DNA of 64,000 nucleotides from Cannabis sativa (Eukaryota; Streptophyta; Magnoliopsida; Rosales; Cannabaceae). Below the pieces are notes generated by a model. It ran no database searches. It was not told the DNA's origin and saw only the letters and a program-made list of their open reading frames with translations. A program made the translations under genes and the position numbers. How positions within the stretch are numbered: position 1 is the stretch's first letter; each line of letters opens with the position of its first letter. Below, one piece after another: positions 47,402 through 60,061 of the stretch. The DNA lies in NCBI RefSeq assembly GCF_029168945.1, contig NC_083607.1, positions 41,525,257 to 41,589,256 on the forward strand. The letters are read 5' to 3'.

Positions 47402-49296
47402 TGTTGGAATTTATTTTACCAGGATCTTAGATCTACTCACAAGTATGTTTATTAACATCCTAAATAAGAACTTTCTAAAACGATGAAATAAACACATATA
47501 AAGTTTAGGAAACCTTACATTGGGTGCAGCGGAATAATATGACTCCTTCCGTTCAGATATCTAGCCCTTGATTCCTTTCTGTAGCAGAGCATTATCAATA
47601 TCTGAACCTGGATCTCTTTCTCTGAATCTTTGATGCTGAAACTCCTTCTTGCTGAAAGTCTTTCTTCACGATCTTCCTCACTATGATTGAGGTATTGCTT
47701 GATGTGTGTGGGCACTACTCTAATCACTAAAGATTTCGAAATTCAAAGGAAGAAGAAAGAAGAATTGGTAGCTAAAGATAGGGAAAGAGAAGGCTCAGGT
47801 TTTTCTCTGAAGGAAAAATAGAAAATTTAAGTGTAAATTTCCTGAAGCCTTCACTATCTATTTATAGCATTCCACTAGGGTTAGGTTTGAATTATTTGGC
47901 ATTAAAATAATGAAAATATCAGTTTAAATTGCCTATAAAAGTGGCTGGCCATGCTTAGTGGATTTGGGCCTCACTTTTTGCAATTTTGCAGTTTTATCTT
48001 TTCTGCATCTGATTTTCTCAAAAATGCCAATTTTCTAATTCAACCATTTAAATGCCAATTCTAACTATTTAATAACTATAAATAATTATTAAATAATATT
48101 GTCATTTATCATATTTATTAATTGAACCATACAAAGTATCATAATTAACAAATATGCCCCTATAAACTCTTTCTTTACAATTTCGCCCTTACTTAGTGAA
48201 AATTTCACAAATAGACATAGTCTAATTTGAGAATTATAATTGATTAATCAAAACCAATTACATGAGTCTTACAAGCAATATTATCTCAACTAGTGGGGGG
48301 ACCATGGGTCTATATAACTGAGCTTCCAATAAGTAGATCAAGAATTTATTACTAAAATTCACTAACTTATTAATTCTTCGTTGAATCCACGCATAGAACT
48401 TAGAATTGCACTCTCAGTTATATAGAATGCTCTATATGTTCCACCATATAGACACATCATTAGTTATCCATTGTTATAATCCTAATGTGATCAATGATCC
48501 TCTATATGAATGATCTACACTGTAAAGGGATTAAATTACCGTTACACCCTACAATGTATTTATTCCTTAAAACACTTGACCCCGTATAAATGATATTTCA
48601 GCTTATGTGAAATGAGTACTCCACCATTTATGTTCGTTTGGTCAAGCTCGAAGGAGATCATCCTTTGCTTACTATTCGCCAGATAGAAGCTATAGATTCC
48701 ATGTTTATGCTAGCGCTCCCACTCAATTGCACTACCGTGTTCCCAAAATGTACGTATCACCCTGACCTAAAAGTAGGCTTAACTAACAAATCAAAGAACA
48801 CGAATAGCCTCTCGAGATTGAGCCTAATCATATCAGGATTAAGATCATTTGATCTAGGATCAACTAGGTGATATTGACTTGAATAGGTATTACGGTAAGT
48901 TTAATAAATCTAAGTCAAAGTTCAATATCGGTCCCTTCCGATGCATACTCCATGCATCCAACCTGAGCTTTACTTTAACCAATGCTCTGGAAAGAACATA
49001 GCACTTCTCCAAATGCAAGTAAACTCTGTTGTAGATTATCATATCAGTAAAACCCTATGTCTGATAAATCTAGGAAACTTTATTCACATAGTCATGTTTA
49101 CTTTCCAATGTGTTGACGGCACAATAAACAGGATCAAGTATGTGAAAAGGGTTTCAGATGAATTTATACATTATGTACATATAATCATGAAATAAATCAT
49201 GTGAACCATGCAACATTAAATGTTATTTCTGATCTATATTAATAAGTAAATCTGATTATATTGAAATGAGTTTTATTTAGGGCATAAAACCCAACA
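47402..49296 (-). repeat. 3' LTR of E2
   Basis: 1895 bp, TGTTGG to CCAACA on plus. The TATA box on minus is at 47858-47867. It has G at the three sites where the 5' LTR has A. Confidence 0.97.
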
Positions 49297-49307
49297 AACT
49301 CCCACTT
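49297..49307 (-). promoter_or_regulatory. Polypurine-tract-like site of E2
   Basis: AAGTGGGAGTT on minus, adjoining the 3' LTR, identical to that of E1. Confidence 0.82.
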
Positions 49308-49389
49308 GCACTAATATAAAACAAAAAGTACGTTTCAAATAATCTCAACACCTTGATATACAAATCAAGTGTAGTAGTAGTAAACTCCT

Positions 49390-50530
49390 CGTAATAGGAT
49401 CTGAAAGGTTGAATTAACCACAACCTTTTCTCCACTATTACTCTTCCTTAATCACAAAATCATTGATAATGTGAAATTCCTCTCTATATGTCTACTCTCT
49501 TGGGATACTGGATTCTATATCTTTGGCAACTACTTTTGGTTAATCAGGAAATTAACACTAGTAGTTTAAGGCAATTTGGAATGATGCCAAAGATGTATAG
49601 AACTTTCCTTAGACTGAATAAGTACCTTTCCTGCAGCTTTAACATTCAGTCTCTCTCTGGTAGACCTAGAGACTTCAGATAGGTTTTTACACTTCTCCAA
49701 AATCACTATTCCACCTCCAGAGTAACCACCATCTTATCAGAAAGATTTTCTAGCACTAAGGCAAATTTCGAAATCTGGTATGGTGTAGTCTAAGAGTTTT
49801 AAACACACTCTTATAGACTAACATATAGTTCCTCTTCTTAATCTTAGGATTTACTTGATTGTCTTCCAATGTTCTTCTCTTGGATTAATCTGATACCTAC
49901 TCATTACTCCCACTCAACAGCAGGTGTCTGGTCTAAGGCATACAAAAGCATATCTAAGACCTCTCACTGTTGATATAAGAAATTCTTTCATGGCTTTATC
50001 TTTTCTGGAATAGTTAAGACTTTTCCTTAGATAAATAAAATCTATACCTAAGAAGTTGTGAAGCTTCTATAGATTGCCATTAGAAAGAAAATGCTTCAGC
50101 ATCTTACTAAAGTAAGTTGCTTGCATTAGAGTAAGTAATTACCAGGTATACCACAAGCCATAGGTTTAGATAAACTCAAACCTATAATACTAGGAACAAG
50201 AAGTTTTGTTAAGTCCATAGAATAGACTTATAAACGAAAATTTCCTTTTATGTCCTTATAATAGAAAACTTTAGGTTACTCCATGTGAATGGATTAAACC
50301 ACAGTTCTATTGGCGTTCTTCTTAGTTTCTTATCTCGACAATCCATTACTTGTTTAAACTCACAATGGATTTTAATCACTAGTGTCTCCCAAGTCATAAG
50401 AAGGTGAGTTCCTAGAAACTCTCCCACTACGACAAGGTACCGTGAATTATGTCGAAGAAAAACTAAATGGTATTGATCTCTTCTGTTGTGACAAGACAAC
50501 AGAGGTAGTGGGATCATCATATGTTATATA
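49390..50530 (-). pseudogene. Decayed Copia-type pol (linker, RT end, RNase H) in E2
   Basis: On the minus strand, scattered frames preserve family marks in the right order. RSGRVSR (about 50430-50410) is the linker before RT. NYMLVY and neighbouring residues (about 49.83 kb) are a trace of the RT/RNase H junction. YREEFHIINDFVIKEE then NLSDPITRSL (49.49-49.39 kb) corresponds to the HIERKxHxIRDxV and NxADPLTK motifs at the Copia RNase H C-terminus. Stops and frame changes occur throughout. The same decayed reading is in E1, so the damage is old and predates the recent insertion of E2. Confidence 0.6.
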
Positions 50531-51723
50531 AGATGATAGAACACTTTTGGAATCAAGAATTAAATATCTCCTTTATTTGCTACTTGTTTTTCAGACTTAG
50601 TCATTTTCTTAGAAAAGTAGTATTTGTTTGAACAAACACTTTCTTATCTATTGACAATGGGATGGTCCACCCCTAATCACTTAGAATAGCTAACAAACCA
50701 TGGTTAACAGTTCTAGCTTTTCTTAAGATTTTGATTAGGTCATCCATGAATCTAGTAATGATTTACATTAAGTATACAACCATTACATCATTCTGAAATT
50801 GTATTACCATAGAAGGAATTAGGCAACGACTAGTAACTAATCATCAATATGCAACTCGAAATTTACGGGAGGTAAGTTTGGATATAATTCAAAAATCAAA
50901 TTAATGATCTTTGAACTGCATATCTACTAACTATTTCTCCACCCCTATCAGTTCGCAAGATCTTTAACCACTTACCTTAATGGTTTTAACCATTGCTAGA
51001 AATTAATGAAATTTTTAAACATTTCAAATTTCTTTGCTTAAGGTATAATCTCGAGTTATCGTTTTAAGAATACAACGAAAAACTCATATCCACTCCTGAA
51101 TGTACATCCATCTGCGAATGAGATGAACTACTTTCAGTGGATATAGGCATATTAACTCTTTGCAGAGATTGATCTTGTCAAATCCACTATGAACAAGATA
51201 CAAATGCCATAGATTAAAAAAAATGTGGTAGTGTCTTTTGATGACTTAGGTTTATTTACATCAAAGAGTTCTTAGAATACTTCAAGTGGATCCTGGTCAC
51301 AAAATACCTAACTCACATTCCATACAGTTTTAATCCATTAATAAAAGATGGATATTAAACACTTGAGAAAGTGTAACTGTATTGTATTCTGGAATTAGAA
51401 ATTTAAGAAAATTTCTATTTGGAATCTAAAATTAAAGTCAAAGACTTAAATTTATACCAAATATAATGAGTAATTCTATCTTGGACCAGCACTACTAATA
51501 CAAACTCTAAGTCAGATTTGCCCATACAAGTAGGAGATTTCTAAGATTGAGGATTTATATCAATTGGGAATAGAATTTCGGGATTATAATCATATGCGTC
51601 ATATAAAATGACATGAAATGATTTATAGACCATTCATCCAATGATATGTTTTGAAAGCTAATTCGAAATGAATAAGCTAAGAGGAATTAGGATAATTTCG
51701 TTTAAAATAAGAATCCAACGATG

Positions 51724-52420
51724 CTTCGATTAGCGAAAGTCAAAGTAATCTTATTTATATAATCTTCTTGTTTCATATCGTAAAAATACTAGTCTAAGGT
51801 GTCATCAATTGATGAACAGCTAGATGTCGCATGTACAATATTTATCTTTCGAAATCTAACACTATTATGTATGTCTAATGGTGAAAATCCACTAGGGATT
51901 TATCTCATTAGATAAACAAGCCAAGTTAGACCAACAATGAAGATTCGAAATTAAACTACAACTTAATAACAGAAAATAACATGGTTCAATATAAATTCAT
52001 ACACAATTCAGAAATTATAAGCATATAGCAAGTAGGAATGACAAGTGAAAATACTAAAACTTACAATCCTAAATAATTTCCAAGGTTTTCAACAACCGAT
52101 ACGGTGTCCGGTAGGCGAGAGTCAAAGCATCATTTATTGAATAGAGTTGTCAGCTCATCTAAAATAGAAACCATTCTAGCAACCTTTTATTCGATCAAAA
52201 TAAGAATCCAACGTTGTCCCGGTAGGCGAGAGTCAAGGTTATTCTCATTTTATGAGCTTCCACCATTGTTTCATGTTTCATAAGTTTATCTCTAAGTAGT
52301 CACCGTAGGGGAGAGTCTAATAGAGACGAAAACTTACAAAACACTTATCAAATGAAATCTTACGGTGTTAAATGCGTTCAACGAATAACCATCCATAGGG
52401 GGACGAAGTCTAGCGTCTCG
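51724..52420. repeat. Recurring TAGGCGAGAGTCAA modules in E2
   Basis: Copies of GTAGGCGAGAGTCAA or a variant lie near 51730, 52111-52127, 52222-52238 and 52305-52320, each inside a ~90-110-bp segment with alternating repeats. E1 has the same module near 26107, 26491 and 26604. No coding frame follows it. Confidence 0.65.
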
Positions 52421-54158
52421 AGGTTATATTGAAAACATTTAACTTTTGTAAGACCAACAATGGAGATCGAATATCTTAATAATAATCAAGCCCATTATTT
52501 AAAGTGAGTTGTATTTTCTTTGATTCTCCTTATTTAATTTATTTATTTTAAATATATATTTATTTAAAATTTCCAATTTAGAATGAAAAATTCTAAATAT
52601 AAATTTTAATTTAATATTTATAAATTTTACTTAGATGGATATGAAAATAACATGAATTATTTCCATCTTAGTAATAATTTCCAATAAATATTTAGAAAAA
52701 TATTCAATTTAAGTTGTTACAAAATTAATTTAAATTAATTTACAACTCAAATTTAATTTTCTATAAATATATATTGCATTTCGAAAAATTAAAGTATCTA
52801 AGAATACAATTTTCGAAAATGCATGTTAAAATAAAAAATTAATCCTGGAAAAATTATTTTAATTTAATGTTGGCCCAAAATTAATTAATAAAATTAATTT
52901 ACAACAAAAAATATAATTTTCCTATTTAATTAAATATATAAGAAAAATTTCAAATATTTAAGTATGATGATGAAAATCAACTTAAATATTAATTTTCTAT
53001 TTAATTAAATACACTAGAAAAATACTTCAAGCAAAAATATCATCTATCTAGATTTTCCTTTGACTAATTAATTCAATTTCTAATAATATACTTTAATTCA
53101 ATTTATTTTAAATTAATCAATAAATGAAAAAATCATTGATTTAAGTTGATCCAAGAATTAATTAAAATAAATAATTAATTTACAACTTAATCTATTTTTC
53201 AAGATAAAATTCGAAATTCTAGCATTTAAGAAATGCAATTTCGAAAATTGATTAATAAAATAAAGAAAAAATATATTTTGAAAATTATTTAAATTTAGTT
53301 GAAAAATTAAATTTCAACTAAAAAAAAATTCTATTTAATTAATTGTCATGAAAAAGAAATATTTAAGTATGATGATAAAAATCAACTTAGATATTTAATT
53401 TTCAAATTAATTAAATGTATTAAATTCAAGAAATAAATAATTAAGTGTAGAGAAGGCTTAATTATTAATCTCTAGTTTAATACTAGGAAAAATATACTTA
53501 AAATAAATTGTACCAAAATTAATTATTTAAATAATTAATTTCACAATTTATAATATTTTCCTATTTAATATTAGAAATAATAAGTAGTCTAGAAATAACT
53601 ATCTAGAAAATATCTTATTTAACTAAGTATCTTTTCCACAAAATTTGAAAAAATATCTAATTTAAGTTGTTATTAGAAAAAATCTAGAACTTAAATATTT
53701 TTCAAATTTAAATTTAATTAAATATCAAAAATTAAGTTGTAACCACTTAATTTGAAAATATTCCATTTTAAGTTAATATTCGAAAAGATATTAACTTAAA
53801 AAATATCTAAAGAATCTTAATAATCAATGCCTAAAATTTCTCAACTTAATTTTGAAATTTGAAATTCAAAAGATATTCAGATTTAAGTTGGTTAGTTGAA
53901 GATAACTAAATATCAACTTAAATAGGAATATTTAATGAAAAATTTAAATTAAGTTCCAGAAAGAATCTAGATGGTTATAATTCTATATTTAATTAAATAC
54001 AAGAAAATACATATAGTTTAGCTTAGAATAAAGAATTCTTTAAACTATAATTTTCTTAAATTAATTTCAAAATAAATGAAATTAATTATGTTGCTAATCA
54101 ATTTTATTAGGTTAAACTAGTGTAATTAACCTAGTACAGTTGTTCAAATCAGGCAAAT

Positions 54159-54250
54159 GGGCCTTCACAATTGGGGTGGTTTGTGTGAGGGGGTGCTGGG
54201 TTCAGTATGTCGTACCCATTTCTATGGCTCCCAACTCTCACACAAGGCCC
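54159..54250 (-). other. Conserved island, E2 copy
   Basis: Third copy of the 92-bp island. Here one minus-strand frame (GYDILNPAPPHTNHPNCEGP) is open within a 62-codon ORF. Confidence 0.5.
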
Positions 54251-55717
54251 AAAAGAGAGGAATTTAACCTTAATAAGAACAACTGTTATTAATTGAATAA
54301 GCCCAAAAACTAAATGGGCCTTAATAAATTCTATCAAGAACTATGAAAATTTATTTTAGCAACAGCAACCTATATGCATCTATAATCAAATTAAACACAT
54401 AGGCTCACACAGACACACTTTGGATGGGTCCTATCATGTTGCTAGGTCATACACAGATGAAAGAAGATTGTAAATTATACCTGTTACAAATTATTATCTT
54501 GACCAAGGGAGCCATCAGATCATTAGATCTGGCAAAAGGTAACCATGGCTATTTGCAATCAAGTAATAATAGGTTTTTAAAACTTACAAACAAGTTAAAA
54601 CTCATACTCCTGCAACAAGGTTAGCTGGATAGTTGGATGTAGGATTTATTTAATTTTAAATTAAATATTTAATTTCAAAAATAATTAATTAAATAATAAA
54701 AAAAATTTCGAAAATTTTAAAAGAATTTGAAAAAATTCGAAAATTTAAAAAAATTAAATTTAAAATTAAACCTACAATTTTGAAAAATTAGGTTTCAACC
54801 AACCTAAATATCATTTCAAAAATTTGCTAACTACTTTTAAAAATTAAATGTTATTTTAAAAATAAAAATTAAATAAAAATTAGAAAAGATAAATGAAATA
54901 TCTTTTCAGATTTTAAATTTAATTTAAATAAATAAAATAACAAAATTTAAAAGTTAGCAAAATATCTTACATCTATTTAAAATTACATGATTATAAATAT
55001 CTTATTTTAAATTTAAATAAGGACAAAATATCTAAAAAGATTTAAAAAAAATCTTAAAAGATAAGATATAATTAAAAATATCTTAAAAGATAAGATATTT
55101 TAAAAAATATCTTAAAATTTTTTATAAATATCTTATAAAATCTGACCTTAAATTTAAAAAAAATAAGATATAATCAAATTTAAAAATAAGATAGATTTTT
55201 AAGCAAGAAGATAGATACTAATTTTATTCAAATTCAAATTACACTAATATCTTGAATTAAATTTAAAAAATATTAAATTAATTCAAAATGATAATTAGAA
55301 TTGAATTAGGAATAGTAATAGTATAAATACAAAACTATACCAAAAATTGGAAGTTAATTCCATGAAAAAGCATGAAAAATCGAAGAAAAACAAAAAAAAT
55401 TCGAAACTGTACGGACAGATTTGCGATCGCAGGAAAAAATTAGCACAGCACAGCCCCGATTTTTTTAAATCTTCAAAAAATCATAACTAATTCAAATAAA
55501 ATCCAAATTAAGTTCTGTAAAAGGCTAACTTGCTTAATTTTTTCCATACTATCCAATAAAAATAATTCCAGAGATAAAATCGCAATTATTTTTCAGGAAA
55601 ATTTCACAAACATCAATCAATCATCAAATAACACTCAATACAACATGATATCATCCAAAGAACATACAAACAATCGTTTTAAAGTCCAAATTTCTTGCAA
55701 GTAAATCAATTACCATG

Positions 55718-55729
55718 GCTCTGATACCA
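55718..55729 (-). promoter_or_regulatory. Primer-binding site of E2 (perfect tRNA-iMet match)
   Basis: TGGTATCAGAGC on minus, two bases inside the 5' LTR, the canonical Copia primer site. Confidence 0.95.
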
Positions 55730-55731
55730 GT

Positions 55732-57626
55732 TGTTGGAATTTATTTTACCAGGATCTTAGATCTACTCACAAGTATGTTTATTAACATCCTAAATAAGAA
55801 CTTTCTAAAACGATGAAATAAACACATATAAAGTTTAGGAAACCTTACATTGGGTGCAGCGGAATAATATGACTCCTTCCGTTCAGATATCTAGCCCTTG
55901 ATTCCTTTCTGTAGCAGAGCATTATCAATATCTGAACCTGGATCTCTTTCTCTGAATCTTTGATGCTGAAACTCCTTCTTGCTGAAAGTCTTTCTTCACG
56001 ATCTTCCTCACTATGATTGAGGTATTGCTTGATGTGTGTGGGCACTACTCTAATCACTAAAGATTTCGAAATTCAAAGGAAGAAGAAAGAAGAATTGGTA
56101 GCTAAAGATAGGGAAAGAGAAGGCTCAGGTTTTTCTCTGAAGGAAAAATAGAAAATTTAAGTGTAAATTTCCTGAAGCCTTCACTATCTATTTATAGCAT
56201 TCCACTAGGGTTAGGTTTGAATTATTTGGCATTAAAATAATGAAAATATCAGTTTAAATTGCCTATAAAAGTGGCTGGCCATGCTTAGTGGATTTGGGCC
56301 TCACTTTTTGCAATTTTGCAGTTTTATCTTTTCTGCATCTAATTTTCTCAAAAATGCCAATTTTCTAATTCAACCATTTAAATGCCAATTCTAACTATTT
56401 AATAACTATAAATAATTATTAAATAATATTGTCATTTATCATATTTATTAATTGAACCATACAAAGTATCATAATTAACAAATATGCCCCTATAAACTCT
56501 TTCTTTACAATTTCGCCCTTACTTAGTGAAAATTTCACAAATAGACATAGTCTAATTTGAGAATTATAATTGATTAATCAAAACCAATTACATGAGTCTT
56601 ACAAGCAATATTATCTCAACTAGTGGGGGGACCATGGGTCTATATAACTGAGCTTCCAATAAGTAGATCAAGAATTTATTACTAAAATTCACTAACTTAT
56701 TAATTCTTCGTTGAATCCACACATAGAACTTAGAATTGCACTCTCAGTTATATAGAATGCTCTATATGTTCCACCATATAGACACATCATTAGTTATCCA
56801 TTGTTATAATCCTAATGTGATCAATGATCCTCTATATGAATGATCTACACTGTAAAGGGATTAAATTACCGTTACACCCTACAATGTATTTATTCCTTAA
56901 AACACTTGACCCCGTATAAATGATATTTCAGCTTATGTGAAATGAGTACTCCACCATTTATGTTCGTTTGGTCAAGCTCGAAGGAGATCATCCTTTGCTT
57001 ACTATTCGCCAGATAGAAGCTATAGATTCCATGTTTATGCTAGCGCTCCCACTCAATTGCACTACCGTGTTCCCAAAATGTACGTATCACCCTGACCTAA
57101 AAGTAGGCTTAACTAACAAATCAAAGAACACGAATAGCCTCTCGAGATTGAGCCTAATCATATCAGGATTAAGATCATTTGATCTAGGATCAACTAGGTG
57201 ATATTGACTTGAATAGGTATTACGGTAAGTTTAATAAATCTAAGTCAAAGTTCAATATCGGTCCCTTCCGATGCATACTCCATGCATCCAACCTGAGCTT
57301 TACTTTAACCAATGCTCTGGAAAGAACATAGCACTTCTCCAAATGCAAGTAAACTCTGTTGTAGATTATCATATCAGTAAAACCCTATGTCTGATAAATC
57401 TAGGAAACTTTATTCACATAGTCATGTTTACTTTCCAATGTGTTGACGGCACAATAAACAAGATCAAGTATGTGAAAAGGGTTTCAGATGAATTTATACA
57501 TTATGTACATATAATCATGAAATAAATCATGTGAACCATGCAACATTAAATGTTATTTCTGATCTATATTAATAAGTAAATCTGATTATATTGAAATGAG
57601 TTTTATTTAGGGCATAAAACCCAACA
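55732..57626 (-). repeat. 5' LTR of E2
   Basis: 1895 bp. It differs from 47402-49296 by three G-to-A changes on plus (near 56341, 56721 and 57461). It carries the promoter at 56188-56197. Confidence 0.97.
56188..56197 (-). promoter_or_regulatory. LTR promoter TATA box of E2 (family-wide)
   Basis: CTATAAATAG on minus. The same box occurs in the LTRs at 3506, 5550, 14913 (other strand), 22295 and 47858. It is altered at 30208. It would drive the genomic RNA of the element. Confidence 0.7.
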
Positions 57627-57631
57627 AAAAC

Positions 57632-57960
57632 TACTAGTTATCTTTCACTGTTTAGCCAAACAAGGGTCTTGAAAGAATTTTGAAAGGGTCTTGAGTTACG
57701 TTTAATATTTTGTTCTCCCTGTGACAATGTACTTTAACTTAATATTTCCAAATCATTAAGAATTATAACACATGTAGAAAAAGGTATATAAATAATGAAT
57801 TAAAGAACAATCGTCATTTATAATAGTATATACTATATACACATACATTTAGATAAAAGACTAAATATACATAAGTCAATATATTAGAAAGTAAAAAACA
57901 AGACATTCTATTGTCTTGAAATATGTAACCTCATTTTTAATTCTCTATAAATAATTGCTG
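57632..57960. other. Continuation of the E2 target, AT-rich
   Basis: This should be the CACTA 1 upstream region interrupted by E2, but no CACTA terminus or gene is visible. Confidence 0.35.
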
Positions 57961-57968
57961 CTAGGGAC

Positions 57969-59342
57969 TACGAATGTCAATGGGGCGGGTCGGATCTGAT
58001 CCAGATCATATACGGATCTGCCCCGCCCCGCCCCGCTGGATCAGATACTCGGATCGGATGTGATCCGACCCGCCTTATACGGATCGGATCTGATCCGACC
58101 CAACTTTTTTTTTAAATAAAAAAATATATTTTATATCTAAATTTATATTTTTTTCCCCAAAATTTATTTGTTTAAGAACTAATAATGCATTATTTTTTTT
58201 CTTATATATTTTTATTTTATTTGTCAAAATCAATAAAAAAAAATATATCAAATTCTTATCACATAAAAATATAATATTACTATTGAAAAATTAATTTACC
58301 AAATTTTAGAAATTCCACTAATATAATCATCAATAATAATGTAGTATTATGATTACATGAAATAAATCTCCTCTAAAAAAATACATGAAATTAACTATAA
58401 ACTTTTTACATGCTGTTCTTCTAGTCTTCAAGATTTACTGTGTACGGCTCCTACAAAAAAATATAGTGATATTTTTCTTATCAATTTTTAAAATTAAAAA
58501 AAAAAATGGTTATAGAACACATATTTTTTAAAAACAAAAAATTACTTTTATTTTTATGATTAAAAAATTAAAAAAAAAATAAAAATATTAGCAAATGCCC
58601 CTTAAATAATTAAATATTTAAGAGTCAAATAATAGTATTAATTACTCATTATTATAATATTTAATTAATTAGTATTTTTATTTGATAAACAAAAATTAAA
58701 TATTATTCTTATTAATTAATAATATGTTTATATTAAACTTAAATTATTGTTGCATACATATATAAAAGTGATATAATATAAAAGTGTAAATTATTGTACA
58801 AATTAATATATTTAACAGTGCCTATATATAAATCGATCTATTGTGTATAATATTTGTTACTTTACTTTCCTATTATAACCTTATATTTAAGATTTTCGAA
58901 GAAGGTAGGGAATTTTGCAAATAATAATAATTATTATAATCAAATAATTAAAATATAGAATGGCCAGTATGCATATATATTTTTATTTTTATATATATAT
59001 GTACGCATATATATAAGAATTAAATTGAGAGAGTAATTAATTAAAATAATAATATATAGTGTGGTCTATGGGTAGATCATATATGTCTAATGGTGGTATT
59101 CCACTGGCCTTACACTTTAAAAAAATATATTAAAAAGTAAAAATCTTTTTTTTTTTAAAAAAAAAAAATATATATATATATTTAAAACGGATCGGGTCAG
59201 ATCCGATCCGTAAAAAAATTAAGCGGGGCGGGTCGGATCTGATCCAAGATCCAATAACTATCTGAATGTTTCGGATCAGTAATGATCCGTCGGATCGGAT
59301 CACTGATCCGATCCGAATGAATGGATCTTTTTGCCATGCCTA
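57969..59342. mobile_element. Non-autonomous hAT transposon (1374 bp)
   Basis: Flanked by ctagggac (57961-57968) and ccagggac (59343-59350), an 8-bp target duplication with one change. Ends are TACGAATGTCAA and, on the opposite strand, TAGGCATGGCAA, 9 of 12 identical and hAT-like. Both subterminal regions (57985-58100 and 59187-59330) are packed with GGATCGGATC/GGATCTGATCC palindromic motifs and GGGGCGGG. The ~1.1 kb between is AT-rich without an ORF, so it depends on transposase from elsewhere. Confidence 0.8.
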
Positions 59343-59350
59343 CCAGGGAC

Positions 59351-59625
59351 CACCAAGTAACAAAGAATGCAATTTTTTTTTTTATTTTCATTTCAATCTG
59401 TTAGTAATGTAACTTTAAGTAATTTCACAATGAAGATTTAATGCCAAGCCTAAAGATCATATAAAAAATTTGATACATCAACGCTTGATGAATTTTGGAG
59501 CTCAAATTTAAATAATTGGCACCTTCCACTAGTTGGTAGACTTAACACATCAACCAGTACCAAAGAATTTTTAATCTTCACAAATTAATCACTATCCAAA
59601 AGAAAATAAGTTTATGAAAGGTCCC
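59351..59625. other. AT-rich DNA, no feature
   Basis: Nothing recognised between the hAT element and the duplicated segment. Confidence 0.35.
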
Positions 59626-59869
59626 ATAATTTATTATTATGATTAAAGCAAAGCAACCTAGACACTAACATATAGTTTAAAAAATAATGATATAATTTTC
59701 ACTATGTAGAGCTCGGTAATAGTAATGAGAAAATAACAACTGCAATAGTATAAATTTGAATCAAAACAAAAGTGAGCCTTAAATATATATAGGTTTTTTT
59801 GTAAATGATTGACTTTTACATATATATATATAGTGTAATGTACATCCCAATATCCCAATATCAATCACT
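59626..59869 (+). repeat. Duplicated target segment, copy 1 (244 bp)
   Basis: Identical by eye to 62449-62694 except one TA unit in a microsatellite. It ends CAATCACT, and its last four bases coincide with the first four of the CACTA terminus. Confidence 0.95.
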
Positions 59870-60061
59870 ACTACAATATTAGCCTTTAGAGGCAGTTTTT
59901 TCAACTCTATTTATAAAAAGGGAAGCTAAAGGGTGTGAAAATACCCGCTATGTTGGAAATTGACATTTAGAGGCGGTTTTTTGATAAAAACCGTAGGTAT
60001 AAAATTGTATTATACCATTTAGAGGCGGTTGGAAATTATTATTTTTTTTTTTTTCTGAACT

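Larger units (their letters stand above)
47402..57626 (-). mobile_element. Complete, very young non-autonomous LTR element E2 (TSD aaaac)
   Basis: This 10225-bp insertion has LTRs of exactly equal length (1895 bp), a PPT-like site at 49297, a perfect tRNA-iMet primer site at 55718-55729, and target duplication aaaac at 47397-47401 and 57627-57631. The LTRs differ at three positions only. The 6435-bp interior holds no intact gene, so a partner must have supplied the proteins. It reads on the minus strand. Confidence 0.97.

Noticed and set aside
47515..47727. 70-codon ORF identical at 55845-56057
   Set aside because: Lies in the U5/R part of the E2 LTRs. Identity reflects recent transposition.
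48638..49195. ORFs repeated at 48638/56968/6325/23075 and 48941/57271
   Set aside because: They are open frames within LTRs of one family. The similarity is LTR homology, not a conserved protein.
57985..58100. CRISPR-like array of GGATCGGATC repeats
   Set aside because: Irregular palindromic subterminal motifs of a hAT element, mirrored at the other end. No spacers, and eukaryotic DNA.
59658..59864. 68-codon minus-strand ORF, found again at 62481-62693
   Set aside because: The repetition is explained by the ~245-bp DNA duplication. The hydrophobic composition comes from AT-rich sequence.
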